Part shown: positions 18,691-27,339 of the stretch, in pieces | How positions within the stretch are numbered: position 1 is the first letter of the stretch | How the letters are laid out: each line of letters opens with the position of its first letter | Source: Niastella sp. | GTDB taxonomy: Bacteria > Bacteroidota > Bacteroidia > Chitinophagales > Chitinophagaceae | NCBI GenBank assembly: GCA_016710595.1 | Contig: JADJVM010000005.1 | Span: 124,001-188,000, forward strand | Reading direction: 5' to 3' | Length of the DNA stretch: 64,000 nucleotides | The notes under the pieces: model-generated | What the model was told of the DNA's origin: nothing | The model's database searches: none | Seen by the model: only the letters and a program-made list of their open reading frames with translations | Position numbers and translations under genes: made by a program

Positions 18691-20454
18691 ATGGATAAAT
18701 TTATTGTATCGGCACGTAAATACAGGCCCCAAAATTTTAGTACGGTAGTAGGGCAGCAACATATTACTACTACATTAAAAAATGCAATTGTAAATAATCA
18801 ATTAGCACATGCTTTTTTATTTTGCGGCCCACGGGGTGTGGGTAAAACCACATGTGCCAGGATATTGGCAAAAACAATTAATTGCGAACATAAAACAAAA
18901 GATGGAGAAGCCTGTAATGTATGTAACAGTTGTATTTCTTTTGACAATGGCACTTCATTAAATATACATGAACTGGATGCTGCCAGTAATAATTCTGTAG
19001 ATGATATACGTACGTTGGTGGAGCAGGTACGGTTTGCCCCGCAGGCCGGCGATTATAAAGTATATATTGTAGATGAAGTACACATGCTTAGCTCGGCAGC
19101 TTTTAATGCATTTTTAAAAACACTGGAAGAGCCACCTCCATTCGCCATATTTATTTTAGCTACTACTGAAAAACACAAAATACTTCCAACCATACTTAGC
19201 CGGTGCCAGATATTTGATTTTAAACGCATCAGCACCCAGGATACCGTAGATCATTTACAGGAGATTTGTGAAAAAGAAAACATACAGGCAGAACCGGCTG
19301 CCCTGCACATTATTGCTCAAAAGAGCGAGGGTTGTATGCGTGATTCGCTAAGCATCTTAGATAAAATTGTAAGTTTTACAGGTGGGCAAATTACCTATAG
19401 CAACACATTAGAACATCTGAATATTTTAGATGAAGATTATTTCTTTAGTATGCTGGATAATATGCAAAAACAACAACTGAGCGATGCGCTTGTTTTATTT
19501 GATACCATCATACAAAAAGGATTTGAAGCCGATACATTTTTAGAAGGTTTTGCCGAATTCATAAGAAACCTGATGGTGAGTAAAGACCCTAAATCAGTAA
19601 CATTGCTGGATGTAGCCGAAAATTTTAAAGCCCGTTATCTTAGCCTGGCACAGGAAGTGGTTACCGGCTGGATGGTATCAGCATTGAATATTCTTTCTGA
19701 AGCTTCTATCGGGTATAAACAAGCCCGGAATAAAAAATTATTTGTAGAACTGGTGCTAATAAAACTATGCTACTTACAACAGGCAATTGAAATTTCACAA
19801 TCGGGAGAGACTAAAAAAAAAATAACAGCAACCAATAAAGCGGTTCAATTTAAAAGCCTGGTTCCCATAAAAGTAAAAGATCCCGAAGCTGTGCAAAAAA
19901 AAGAAGTAGTAAAAGAAGCAGTAAAGCCGGAAGCCCTTTTGATGGTAGAAAAAGAACCTGCTGAAACAAATGTTTCAGTAGCAGAAGAAAAACCCTTTAT
20001 TGCCACAAAAGGAGGCAATACCTTAAAGGCTATTAAAGAAAAAATAATGCAGCAACGGCTTCAAACACAACAAAAGCCGATAGCCGTAACCACGGAAGCA
20101 TTACAAAAAGTTTGGAACGAGTTTATTCAAAAACTTTCGGATGCTAAAAACCATTCTGCAGCCACTAATTTTAAATTGGCCGTATTAAAGGTAGAAGATG
20201 AGGCTCATTTTAAAATCATTTGTACTGGCGCTTTACAGCAAAAATTTATTGAAAAGGAGAGATCAGAGCTCATAGATTTTTTACAAAAATCATTCAACAA
20301 TCCCAGCCTTTCTTATAGCTGCAGTGTAGAGGAAACAGAAAGTGAGTTACAAGTAGAGAAAACACTTACCAAAAAACAGCAATACCAAATATTAACGAAA
20401 CAGTACCCGCATATTCAGCTTTTAAAGGAAAAGTTGAAATTAGAATTAGAATAA
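18691..20454 (+). CDS. dnaX: DNA polymerase III subunit gamma/tau
   Basis: 587 residues. The AAA+ clamp-loader ATPase has Walker A GPRGVGKTTCA (residues 46-56), a zinc-binding cysteine set (CEHKTKDGEACNVCNSC), Walker B VYIVDEVHMLS and the LEEPPPFAIFILATTE sensor region. Domain III follows, then a poorly conserved tau-like tail after about residue 370 (Lys/Glu/Val-rich linker, then a C-terminal domain). The subunit loads the sliding clamp and holds the replisome together. I see no obvious slippery sequence that would produce a separate gamma form. Confidence 0.95.
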   Translation: MDKFIVSARKYRPQNFSTVVGQQHITTTLKNAIVNNQLAHAFLFCGPRGVGKTTCARILAKTINCEHKTKDGEACNVCNSCISFDNGTSLNIHELDAASNNSVDDIRTLVEQVRFAPQAGDYKVYIVDEVHMLSSAAFNAFLKTLEEPPPFAIFILATTEKHKILPTILSRCQIFDFKRISTQDTVDHLQEICEKENIQAEPAALHIIAQKSEGCMRDSLSILDKIVSFTGGQITYSNTLEHLNILDEDYFFSMLDNMQKQQLSDALVLFDTIIQKGFEADTFLEGFAEFIRNLMVSKDPKSVTLLDVAENFKARYLSLAQEVVTGWMVSALNILSEASIGYKQARNKKLFVELVLIKLCYLQQAIEISQSGETKKKITATNKAVQFKSLVPIKVKDPEAVQKKEVVKEAVKPEALLMVEKEPAETNVSVAEEKPFIATKGGNTLKAIKEKIMQQRLQTQQKPIAVTTEALQKVWNEFIQKLSDAKNHSAATNFKLAVLKVEDEAHFKIICTGALQQKFIEKERSELIDFLQKSFNNPSLSYSCSVEETESELQVEKTLTKKQQYQILTKQYPHIQLLKEKLKLELE

Positions 20455-20639
20455 GTTTTAATGGTTGAATAAGCTGATGCTGCTGAAATGTGCGACGCCA
20501 ATACAGCTAAAGCAGGGCTCAAATGCCGGTAACATAAAAATATTACGTGCTTTACAGCTAATACCCTTGTATAGAGGGCATAAAATTGCCCGTTTTGCAT
20601 TAATTTCGGGCTTCAATATAATAATGAATCTTTAAGGAT

Positions 20640-22253
20640 ATGGCAGAAGTAATACGAATGCCCCGGTTGAGCGATACCATGACTGAAGGCAAAATAGTGA
20701 GTTGGAATAAAAAAGTGGGCGACAAAGTAAAAAGTGGCGATACTTTGGCAGAAGTAGAAACCGATAAAGCCACTATGGAATTAGAAAGTTATAATGATGG
20801 CATTTTATTGCACATTAATGTAGAAGCCGGTAAAGCAGCCCCGGTAGATGGTATTGTGGCTGTAATTGGTAAAGAAGGAGAAGATTTTAAATCGGCATTA
20901 AACGCAGCAGGAAATAATGGCGCTGCTTCCACGCAAGAAACTAAAGCCCCCGAAAAAAAGGAAAACACTCAAACCGAATCGAAATCTGTTAGCTTGCCGG
21001 ATGGTGCAAAAGAAATTCGGATGCCTTTATTAAGTGATACCATGACGGAAGGAAAAATTGTGAGCTGGAATAAAAAAGTGGGTGATAAGGTAAAAAGTGA
21101 TGATGCGTTGGCCGAAGTGGAAACAGATAAGGCCACCATGGAAATTATAGGTTACGAAGAAGGCACCCTGCTATACATTGGTGTAGAAGCCGGGCAAGCC
21201 GCAAAAATAAATGAAGTAATTGCCATTGTAGGAAAACCCGGCACTGATATAAGTGCTTTTATTGCTGCTGAAAAAAGTGGAGCCAATAAAACTACGCCTC
21301 CTGAAAATAAAAAAGAAGAAATAATTTCATCTGTACCTGCCCAGGCGGTAGCATCACAAAATACGGAAACAGTGAATGGCCGCATTAAAGCATCGCCATT
21401 AGCAAAAAAATTAGCCCATGAAAAAGGGATAGATCTTAGCAAAATAAATGGTAGCGGGGATGGTGGAAGGATTACCAAAAAAGATATTGATAATTACAAC
21501 CCTGCTGCTGCACCGGCTGGTAAAGAAAAAACAACCGCATTAGCGGTACCACAGTTTGGTACACAAGGCCAGGAAGGATATACAGATACTGAGAATTCGC
21601 AAATGCGAAAAACAATTGCAAGGCGCCTGGGTGAAAGTAAATTTAACGCACCGCACTTTTATCTTACCATGGAGATCAATATGGATAATGCCATAAGCTC
21701 CCGTGCTGCATTGAATGAAATAAGCCCGGTGAAAATTTCATTTAATGATATTGTTATTAAGGCATCTGCCATGGCTTTGCGGCAACACCCTGCAGTAAAC
21801 AGTAGCTGGATGGGTGATTTTATAAGGCAAAACCAACACATTCATATTGGATCGGCAGTAGCTGTACCCGAAGGGCTTATTGTTCCTGTAATTCGTTTTG
21901 CCGATCAAAAATCTTTAGCACAAATTGCTGCAGAAGCAAAAGAACTATATACCAAAGCAAAAGAGAAAAAATTGCAGCCTAATGAATTTTCAGGAAATAC
22001 ATTTACCATTTCTAACCTGGGTATGATGGATATTGAAGAGTTTACTGCCATCATAAACCCACCCGATAGCGCTATTCTTGCTGTGGGAAGAATAAAAGAA
22101 GTAGTGGTTAAAAAAGGAGATGGGTTTGGCGTGACACAAGTGATGAAAGTAACCATGAGTTGCGACCACCGCAGCGTAGATGGCGCTGTAGGTGCTGCCT
22201 TTTTACAAACCTTAAAGCAATTTATTGAGAACCCTGTAACGATGTTGTTGTAA
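20640..22253 (+). CDS. Pyruvate dehydrogenase E2, dihydrolipoamide acetyltransferase with two lipoyl domains
   Basis: 537 residues. Two lipoyl domains (about 1-80 and 122-200), each with the lipoylated lysine in EVETDKATME; a peripheral-subunit-binding domain around KASPLAKKLAHEKGIDLSKI; then the catalytic domain (about 310-537) ending in CDHRSVDGAVGAAFLQ with the catalytic His/Asp. Alanine/proline-poor linkers join them. It forms the core of the complex that makes acetyl-CoA from pyruvate. The E1 and E3 genes are not adjacent. The 185-base spacer before it (20455-20639) shows no gene, and only an imperfect promoter box (TAATTTCG). A clear terminator follows. Confidence 0.94.
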   Translation: MAEVIRMPRLSDTMTEGKIVSWNKKVGDKVKSGDTLAEVETDKATMELESYNDGILLHINVEAGKAAPVDGIVAVIGKEGEDFKSALNAAGNNGAASTQETKAPEKKENTQTESKSVSLPDGAKEIRMPLLSDTMTEGKIVSWNKKVGDKVKSDDALAEVETDKATMEIIGYEEGTLLYIGVEAGQAAKINEVIAIVGKPGTDISAFIAAEKSGANKTTPPENKKEEIISSVPAQAVASQNTETVNGRIKASPLAKKLAHEKGIDLSKINGSGDGGRITKKDIDNYNPAAAPAGKEKTTALAVPQFGTQGQEGYTDTENSQMRKTIARRLGESKFNAPHFYLTMEINMDNAISSRAALNEISPVKISFNDIVIKASAMALRQHPAVNSSWMGDFIRQNQHIHIGSAVAVPEGLIVPVIRFADQKSLAQIAAEAKELYTKAKEKKLQPNEFSGNTFTISNLGMMDIEEFTAIINPPDSAILAVGRIKEVVVKKGDGFGVTQVMKVTMSCDHRSVDGAVGAAFLQTLKQFIENPVTMLL

Positions 22254-22276
22254 AAAATTTACCAATAAAAAGTAAG

Positions 22277-22306
22277 GCGTTAGCAAAGATGAGCTAACGC
22301 TTTTTT
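22277..22306 (+). terminator. Rho-independent terminator of the E2 gene
   Basis: Perfect 8-bp stem GCGTTAGC/GCTAACGC with an 8-nt loop, followed by six T. Confidence 0.88.
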
Positions 22307-22328
22307 GTACCCAGGCAATTGTAATGAC

Positions 22329-23174
22329 TCATGGTTTCATTCTATTTACGTTACCTAATTTTATACTTTCCTTATCCTTCCACTTACGAATGGTTGTAAA
22401 AGGCAATTTCAATAACATACCTATTGTTAATTCATGTTCATCAGCATACACGGGTACCCCAGTAACAATTTTATTTTGATTTATATTGAGCCGAACAGTA
22501 TGATGCAACCTGTCCCAAAATGAAAACACTACTGAGTAGTTACTATCCATTTCATTTTTAACCATAGAATGGTGTATGCCGTGCATTCTTGGTGTTACAA
22601 TTAAATAGTTTAGAGCCTTTTCAAAACGAAAGGGAAGTTTAATATTGCTGTGATGAAATTGTGTGGCAGCTTCAAAAACAATCTCGTAAATAAGCACCAT
22701 GATGGGTGAGGCGCCGATTAAAAGAATGGCAGCCCCACGGTAAAATATTGAACCGATCATCTCTCCAAAATGAAAACGAAAGGCGGTGGTGATATCCAAA
22801 TCTAAATCTGTATGATGCACTAAATGAAAACGCCAAAGAAACGGTAACTTATGCAACAGGATATGCCAGGTATAATTGCTATAATCTAGCAGTAAAATTG
22901 TAATAACAAAATGTAGTGGCAGAGCAATATCCAATAAATAATTCAATCCGAATTGCCAGGATTGATTTTTCATCGCCAGCCAAACCATTGCCGGGATGAA
23001 AAGAATACGTAGCAATGCAAAAGCAGGAATAGAAACAATAAAGTTGATGATGATTCTTTTCCATTTCTGTTGCACCCTTTTTCGTAATTGAAATTTAGTT
23101 TCAAGTAAAAAAAGTATAATAAAAATTGTTACAAGGATGCCTGTACCGTAAGTATCAAAAATATTTCTAATCAT
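22329..23174 (-). CDS. Sterol desaturase / fatty acid hydroxylase superfamily membrane protein
   Basis: 281 residues with several membrane helices in the N-terminal half. The di-iron histidine boxes are visible: HILLHKLPFLWRFHLVHHTD (about 108-127), FHHSN (about 174) and HGIHHSM (about 199-205), fitting PF04116. It likely hydroxylates or desaturates a lipid. It is the last gene of the minus-strand run that includes the arsenosugar genes, overlapping its neighbour by 8 bases, which suggests a linked role, possibly in an arsenolipid tail or head group (inference). Confidence 0.82.
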   Translation of the reverse strand: MIRNIFDTYGTGILVTIFIILFLLETKFQLRKRVQQKWKRIIINFIVSIPAFALLRILFIPAMVWLAMKNQSWQFGLNYLLDIALPLHFVITILLLDYSNYTWHILLHKLPFLWRFHLVHHTDLDLDITTAFRFHFGEMIGSIFYRGAAILLIGASPIMVLIYEIVFEAATQFHHSNIKLPFRFEKALNYLIVTPRMHGIHHSMVKNEMDSNYSVVFSFWDRLHHTVRLNINQNKIVTGVPVYADEHELTIGMLLKLPFTTIRKWKDKESIKLGNVNRMKP

Positions 23175-24240
23175 TGTCTCTCAATTTTTCACCTTCTCCT
23201 TTTTTGGTGTACCAGGTAGTATCTTTATTTAAACCCAGGCCTTCCTGAATTTGTGGCGAAGAACCTATAGGTGGCTTACCTACCATCATTCTGAAATAGC
23301 GTATACCATCCTTTACATTTGCCCAAATATGTTTTGGTGGCTTATATCCGAAAGCCCTGTATTTGTTTGGGGGCACCTTCCCCTTTCGTCCAACAAAAGT
23401 TTCAAACTCTTTTACCCAATTCCTGAAAGATGCCATAAATTCATCGTTCTTAATAATATCTTCCGCCTGGTTATCGCTGTACTTTTTATCTTTTCCTGAA
23501 GTACAGTGGCACCAGAGATGATCGGGTACTTCTATACCACCGTAGCGACATTGCCAAACCAAAGGTGCATAAGCATCCCGTTCATTATTGAAAGGCTCTT
23601 TCTGACCGTCAAAATAACTTTTATGCATTAGTATTTTGGGAACATTATTTTCATCCATTTCATCACCACCTTCGTCACCATAACAAAAAAAAGCAGCCGT
23701 TCGTCCTTCCAGGTGATTTAAGCTCAGCTCTTTCCATTTCTCTGTGTGTTCCAGTGCCATTGCTTTTTCGGGATTTTTATGAGCGATGGTTTTTTCATCA
23801 GGATTTCCACCATTCATACAAACCAGCCTATCAAACATTAACTTTAAATTACTACTGCAGCTATACCAATTGATAGGAGCAATAATTGCCCAGGCATCTG
23901 CCATGTCCAATCTTGCATACATATCCAAATTCCACATAAGGTCGGGTTCTTTACTACTGTTCTTCTCGTAGCAGTTGCAAGGCCATACACATAAAGCCAT
24001 TGAAGTAGATACACAGGCATTGCAGCTTTGTATTCTGGCTCTTGCATATACATTTCCCAAATCTTCATAATCTATTTCCCAATCCTGTGTAAGCATTTCT
24101 GCCATTTTTAACATCAGTGTTCTCGATTTGCTGTCCACACCAGGACAATTATATTGTCTTCTGCCAGAGCCTGAGATGATTAATACTCTAAATGGCCGCT
24201 GATCTATTGGCAGTTTTGCATTTTCGTCATTTGGTTTCAT
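23167..24240 (-). CDS. Flavodoxin-fold NAD(P)H-dependent oxidoreductase with a cysteine-rich insert
   Basis: 357 residues. Residues 16-30 (FRVLIISGSGRR) and the APINWYSCSSNLKLMFDRL stretch are typical of NADPH-dependent FMN reductases. Between them lie five cysteines, C73, C76, C84, C88 and C90, a compact cluster recalling iron-sulfur flavoproteins, though the spacing differs. The C-terminal 120 residues (from about 240) have no family I recognise. It overlaps both neighbours (8 and 14 bases), so it is co-transcribed with the hydroxylase. A redox partner role in arsenosugar chemistry is an inference from location. Confidence 0.8.
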   Translation of the reverse strand: MKPNDENAKLPIDQRPFRVLIISGSGRRQYNCPGVDSKSRTLMLKMAEMLTQDWEIDYEDLGNVYARARIQSCNACVSTSMALCVWPCNCYEKNSSKEPDLMWNLDMYARLDMADAWAIIAPINWYSCSSNLKLMFDRLVCMNGGNPDEKTIAHKNPEKAMALEHTEKWKELSLNHLEGRTAAFFCYGDEGGDEMDENNVPKILMHKSYFDGQKEPFNNERDAYAPLVWQCRYGGIEVPDHLWCHCTSGKDKKYSDNQAEDIIKNDEFMASFRNWVKEFETFVGRKGKVPPNKYRAFGYKPPKHIWANVKDGIRYFRMMVGKPPIGSSPQIQEGLGLNKDTTWYTKKGEGEKLRDND

Positions 24241-24553
24241 GCTTCAATTTTTTTTTGATTTTTTGCACTGATGAATAAACACCATACGCTATTGCTAAGC
24301 TGATAAAAATATACACCCAAACAGGGATATTTCTGCCAACAACAATGAGATATAAATATGCTGAAATAAAAAAGAAAGATGTTAGCATGAGAGGCAATAC
24401 AAACCCTTTCTTTTTCCTGATATTTCTGATAGTCCAGCTAAGACACAGAATGAAAAATGGGATAGCACCTATATAGATACTACCAAATATATATAGATTT
24501 ACATTATATTCTTTTCCAAGATTTAAAAACCATTCTTTGATTGCTTCCACCAT
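24227..24553 (-). CDS. Small membrane protein of unknown function
   Basis: 108 residues with three predicted membrane helices (about 18-40, 50-70, 75-95) separated by the basic loop RNIRKKK and ending in a lysine-rich tail. The family is not recognised. Its 3' end overlaps the oxidoreductase gene by 14 bases and it begins 19 bases after the transferase gene, so it is part of the same operon. Confidence 0.65.
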   Translation of the reverse strand: MVEAIKEWFLNLGKEYNVNLYIFGSIYIGAIPFFILCLSWTIRNIRKKKGFVLPLMLTSFFFISAYLYLIVVGRNIPVWVYIFISLAIAYGVYSSVQKIKKKLKHETK

Positions 24554-24572
24554 TCCATGTTTATAAATATTC

Positions 24573-25268
24573 TTATAGTTTATGTTTCTTTATTAACCTA
24601 CGATGCACACTCAACATCTGCTCCTGAGAATTGCCGAGATAATACATTACCCAGATGCGGTAAAATATTCGCTGCATCCGGAACACCCCGTTATCAAGAT
24701 ATTTTCTTGCAGATGTAGTTACATAATCGTTGAGTACTTTGAACTTTCCAAACTTTTTTAAACGGTGAATTATTTCCTGGTCTTCCATCATCAACAAGTC
24801 TTCTCTAAAGCCTCCCGATTTTTCAAAAACCTCTTTCGTAGTAAATAAACTTTGGTCCCCAAAACGAATGGCATTTACATCGAAACGTGTAAACCAAGCA
24901 TTCGCTTTTAAAAACCAATGAGCATAATCAAATGCAAGACGAAAGCAGCCACTTTTTACTCCACTATTGAAAGCAGCAAGAACCTGGCCAGTGAAATTAT
25001 CAGGTGGAATACTATCCGCATGTAAGAAATAGAGAAGATTATATTTTGCTACTGTAGCTCCTTTATTCATTTGTGCTGCCCTTCCTTTACTTCCATTTTC
25101 AATGATTATTGCGGCATGCGATTTTGCGATTGAAATGGTATCATCGGTGCTACCTCCATCTACCACAATAATCTCCATTGTATGCTTGCTATTGGCAACA
25201 TGTATTTTACTGATTGTTTTTGCAATTTGGTCAGCTTCATTATATGTTGGAATGATAATACTAATCAT
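24573..25268 (-). CDS. Arsenosugar-associated glycosyltransferase, family 2 type (TIGR04283-like)
   Basis: 231 residues. GT-A fold: N-terminal SIIIPTYNEADQIAKTI, VVDGGSTDDT, the metal-binding stretch LHADS near residue 84 and the acceptor region MMEDQEIIHRLKKFG. It matches the rSAM/selenodomain-associated transferase 2 family that accompanies ArsS. Its likely role is building the sugar part of an arsenosugar (family inference). The tandem repeat array ends only about 10 bases upstream of its ATG, so its leader RNA consists of repeat sequence. Confidence 0.85.
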   Translation of the reverse strand: MISIIIPTYNEADQIAKTISKIHVANSKHTMEIIVVDGGSTDDTISIAKSHAAIIIENGSKGRAAQMNKGATVAKYNLLYFLHADSIPPDNFTGQVLAAFNSGVKSGCFRLAFDYAHWFLKANAWFTRFDVNAIRFGDQSLFTTKEVFEKSGGFREDLLMMEDQEIIHRLKKFGKFKVLNDYVTTSARKYLDNGVFRMQRIFYRIWVMYYLGNSQEQMLSVHRRLIKKHKL

Positions 25269-25277
25269 ATTGTTGTT

Positions 25278-26555
25278 TTTCTCTCACAGTTTACACGGAT
25301 AGACACAGATGAGTCTTTTTTATTCTGTGGTCATCTGAGCTATCTGTGCGACATTTTCTCTCACAGATTAATTTTTCTCTCACAGATTACACGGATAGAC
25401 ACAGATGAGTCTTTTTTTTTCTGTGGTCATCTGAGCTATCTGTGCGACATTTTCTCTCACAGATTACACGGATAGACCGATGAGTTTTCTGGCTGTATTT
25501 TTCTCTCCAGATTACACGGATAGACACAGATGAGTCTTTTTTTTTCTGTGGTCATCTGAGCTATCTGTGCGACATTTTCTCTCACAGATTACACGGATAG
25601 ACACAGATGAGTCTTTTTTTTCTGTGGTCATCTGAGCTATCTGTGCGACATTTTCTCTCACAGATTACACGGATAGACACAGATGAGTCTTTTTTTCTGT
25701 GGTCATCTGAGCTATCTGTGCGATATTTTCTCTCACAGATTACACGGATAGACACAGATGAGTCTTTTTTTCTGTGGTCATCTGAGCTATCTGTGCGATA
25801 TTTTTTTTGCTCGGCATTTCTCTCACAGATTACACGGATAAGCACAGATGAGTTTTTTTTCTGTGGTCATCTGAGCTAGCTGTGCGATATTTTCTCTCAC
25901 AGATTACACGGATAGACACAGATGAGTCTTTTTTTTCTGTGGTCATCTGAGCTATCTGTGCGACATTTTCTCTCACAGATTACACGGATAGACACAGATG
26001 AGTCTTTTTTTTTCTGTGGTCATCTGAGCTATCTGTGCGATATTTTCTCTCACAGATTACACGGATAGACACAGATGAGTCTTTTTTTCTGTGGTCATCT
26101 GAGCTATCTGTGCGATATTTTCTCTCACAGATTACACGGATAGACACAGATGAGTCTTTTTTTTCTGTGGTCATCTGAGCTATCTGTGCGATATTTTCTC
26201 TCACAGATTACACGGATAGACACAGATGAGTCTTTTTTTTTCTGTGGTCATCTGAGCTATCTGTGCGATATTTTCTCTCACAGATTACACGGATAGACAC
26301 AGATGAGTCTTTTTTTTCTGTGGTCATCTGAGCTATCTGTGCGATATTTTCTCTCACAGATTACACGGATAGACACAGATGAGTCTTTTTTTTTCTGTGG
26401 TCATCTGAGCTATCTGTACGATATTTTCTCTCACAGATTACACGGATAGACACAGATGAGTCTTTTTTTTTCTGTGGTCATCTGAGCTATCTGTGCGATA
26501 TTTTCTCTCACAGATTACACGGATAGACACAGATGAGTCTTTTCTCTGCGACACA
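25278..26555. repeat. Tandem array of 17 hairpin-forming units of about 76 bp
   Basis: The core CACGGATAGAC (one variant CACGGATAAGC) occurs 17 times, beginning at 25295, 25390, 25467, 25515, 25592, 25668, 25743, 25833, 25907, 25983, 26060, 26135, 26211, 26288, 26364, 26441 and 26518. Normal spacing is 74-77; most of the variation equals the length of a T7-T9 tract. Each full unit carries an imperfect dyad, CACGGATAG-ACA-CAGATGA against TCATCTG-AG-CTATCTGTG, with the T tract in the loop. Unit 1 is followed by a short partial duplication, unit 3 is truncated and diverged, unit 7 is followed by an insertion containing GCTCGGCAT, and unit 17 is truncated against the stop codon of the next gene. 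The array fills the 1.29 kb between a transferase gene and a GxxExxY gene. I see no promoter box or true gene in it. Confidence 0.95.
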
Positions 26556-26556
26556 A

Positions 26557-26934
26557 TTAATTGATTATTCTTACCAAACTCTCCTTTTCCTCCAACTTTG
26601 CTACATTAAAATTTACGAGAATTCCCAATTTCATGCCAGACAATTTTAAATAAGTGAGCAATTGCTTTTTGTGTACATTGTGAAGCGCCTCAATTGATTT
26701 CACTTCAATAATGAGCATATCTTCAACTAAGATATCCATTCTAAACCCCAGCTCCAATTGAATATCTTTATACTGCACAGGTACACCAACTTGCGATCTC
26801 ACTTGTAACCCAAGGGATATAAGTTCAAAAACCAATGCGGCTTCATAAACGCTCTCTAGTAATCCCGGGCCAAGTTCATTATGAACTGTAAAGATTGCTC
26901 CACGCACTTTGTATGAAAGTTCATTTATTTCCAT
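26557..26934 (-). CDS. GxxExxY-family protein (PD-(D/E)XK nuclease-like, PF13366)
   Basis: 125 residues, full length for the family. The name-giving motif is G24-LL-E27-SV-Y30. The nuclease-like core follows: MDILVEDMLIIEVKS gives D67-X9-E77-V-K79, a PD-(D/E)XK arrangement, and Q91 with Y95 sits on the next helix. All these residues are present, so it may be active. No member has a function I can name with confidence. The stop codon is a few bases from the end of the repeat array, and the gene lies in the arsenosugar operon without a role in it that I can see, so gene and array look like one inserted unit. Confidence 0.88.
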   Translation of the reverse strand: MEINELSYKVRGAIFTVHNELGPGLLESVYEAALVFELISLGLQVRSQVGVPVQYKDIQLELGFRMDILVEDMLIIEVKSIEALHNVHKKQLLTYLKLSGMKLGILVNFNVAKLEEKESLVRIIN

Positions 26935-26967
26935 AATTTATTTTTTAAATGATGGTACAGAAATATG

Positions 26968-27339
26968 TTAGTGCTCATCTGTGTAATTTTTGAGTTCCTT
27001 ATTTACGATAACTTTTAGTTCTTCCAATGTTTGACAACTATTAATTTGTTGTTGTGATATGATTTCTTTTACTACACCCTTTGAAGAAATAAACACTGCC
27101 GGTAAACTTGTTTTAATGTGATATTGCTTTTCGAATTCGTCTTTATGCATGAAACCTGTTTTCATTGGTAACCTTTCAATGAAAGATTTCCATTCCAGCT
27201 TCATCGAAAAGTTTCCATAGGTTAATGCACAAAGCTGGCATTGATATGTAGAAGGTGAGATTATCTTGTGTGTGAAATCTGTGACGGTGCTAAATAGATC
27301 GCTACTGGCATTATACACAAATAGAAGTTCTTCTTTCAT
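26968..27339 (-). CDS. Conserved thioredoxin-like hypothetical protein of arsenosugar operons
   Basis: 123 residues. The N-terminus (ELLFVYNASSDLFS) and the CQLCALTYGNFSMKLEWKSF segment with a CxxC pair (C34, C37 region) suggest a small redox or metal-binding protein; the SLPAVFISSKGVVKEIIS stretch fits a thioredoxin-like strand-turn. I know similar proteins only as hypothetical. It overlaps the previous gene by 4 bases (ATGA). Its last residues, YTDEH, are encoded by a fragment of the neighbouring repeat (see 26974-26987), so its C-terminus may have been altered by the insertion. Confidence 0.72.
   Translation of the reverse strand: MKEELLFVYNASSDLFSTVTDFTHKIISPSTYQCQLCALTYGNFSMKLEWKSFIERLPMKTGFMHKDEFEKQYHIKTSLPAVFISSKGVVKEIISQQQINSCQTLEELKVIVNKELKNYTDEH
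26974..26987 (-). repeat. Inverted fragment of the array repeat at the 3' end of a coding gene
   Basis: The minus strand reads ATTACACAGATGAG, sharing the 11-mer ACACAGATGAG with the plus strand of every intact array unit, and matching the unit overall if 10 bases (GGATAGACAC) are deleted. The orientation is opposite to the array, so the GxxExxY gene is flanked by inverted repeat sequence. Confidence 0.6.

Noticed and set aside
20576..20597. Small hairpin GGGCA/TGCCC followed by GTTTTG, upstream of the E2 gene
   Set aside because: Only 5 pairs and a broken T-run; too weak to call as the dnaX terminator.
25582..26204. Open reading frames running through the array on both strands, giving repeated peptides such as DSSDDHRKKDSSVSI
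   Set aside because: Unit lengths of 75-77 bases do not keep one frame along the array, the frames break where the T tract changes, and the peptides only mirror the DNA repeat.
25278..26555. The array as a CRISPR
   Set aside because: Units follow one another directly with no unique spacers, the unit is far longer than a CRISPR repeat, and no cas genes are nearby.
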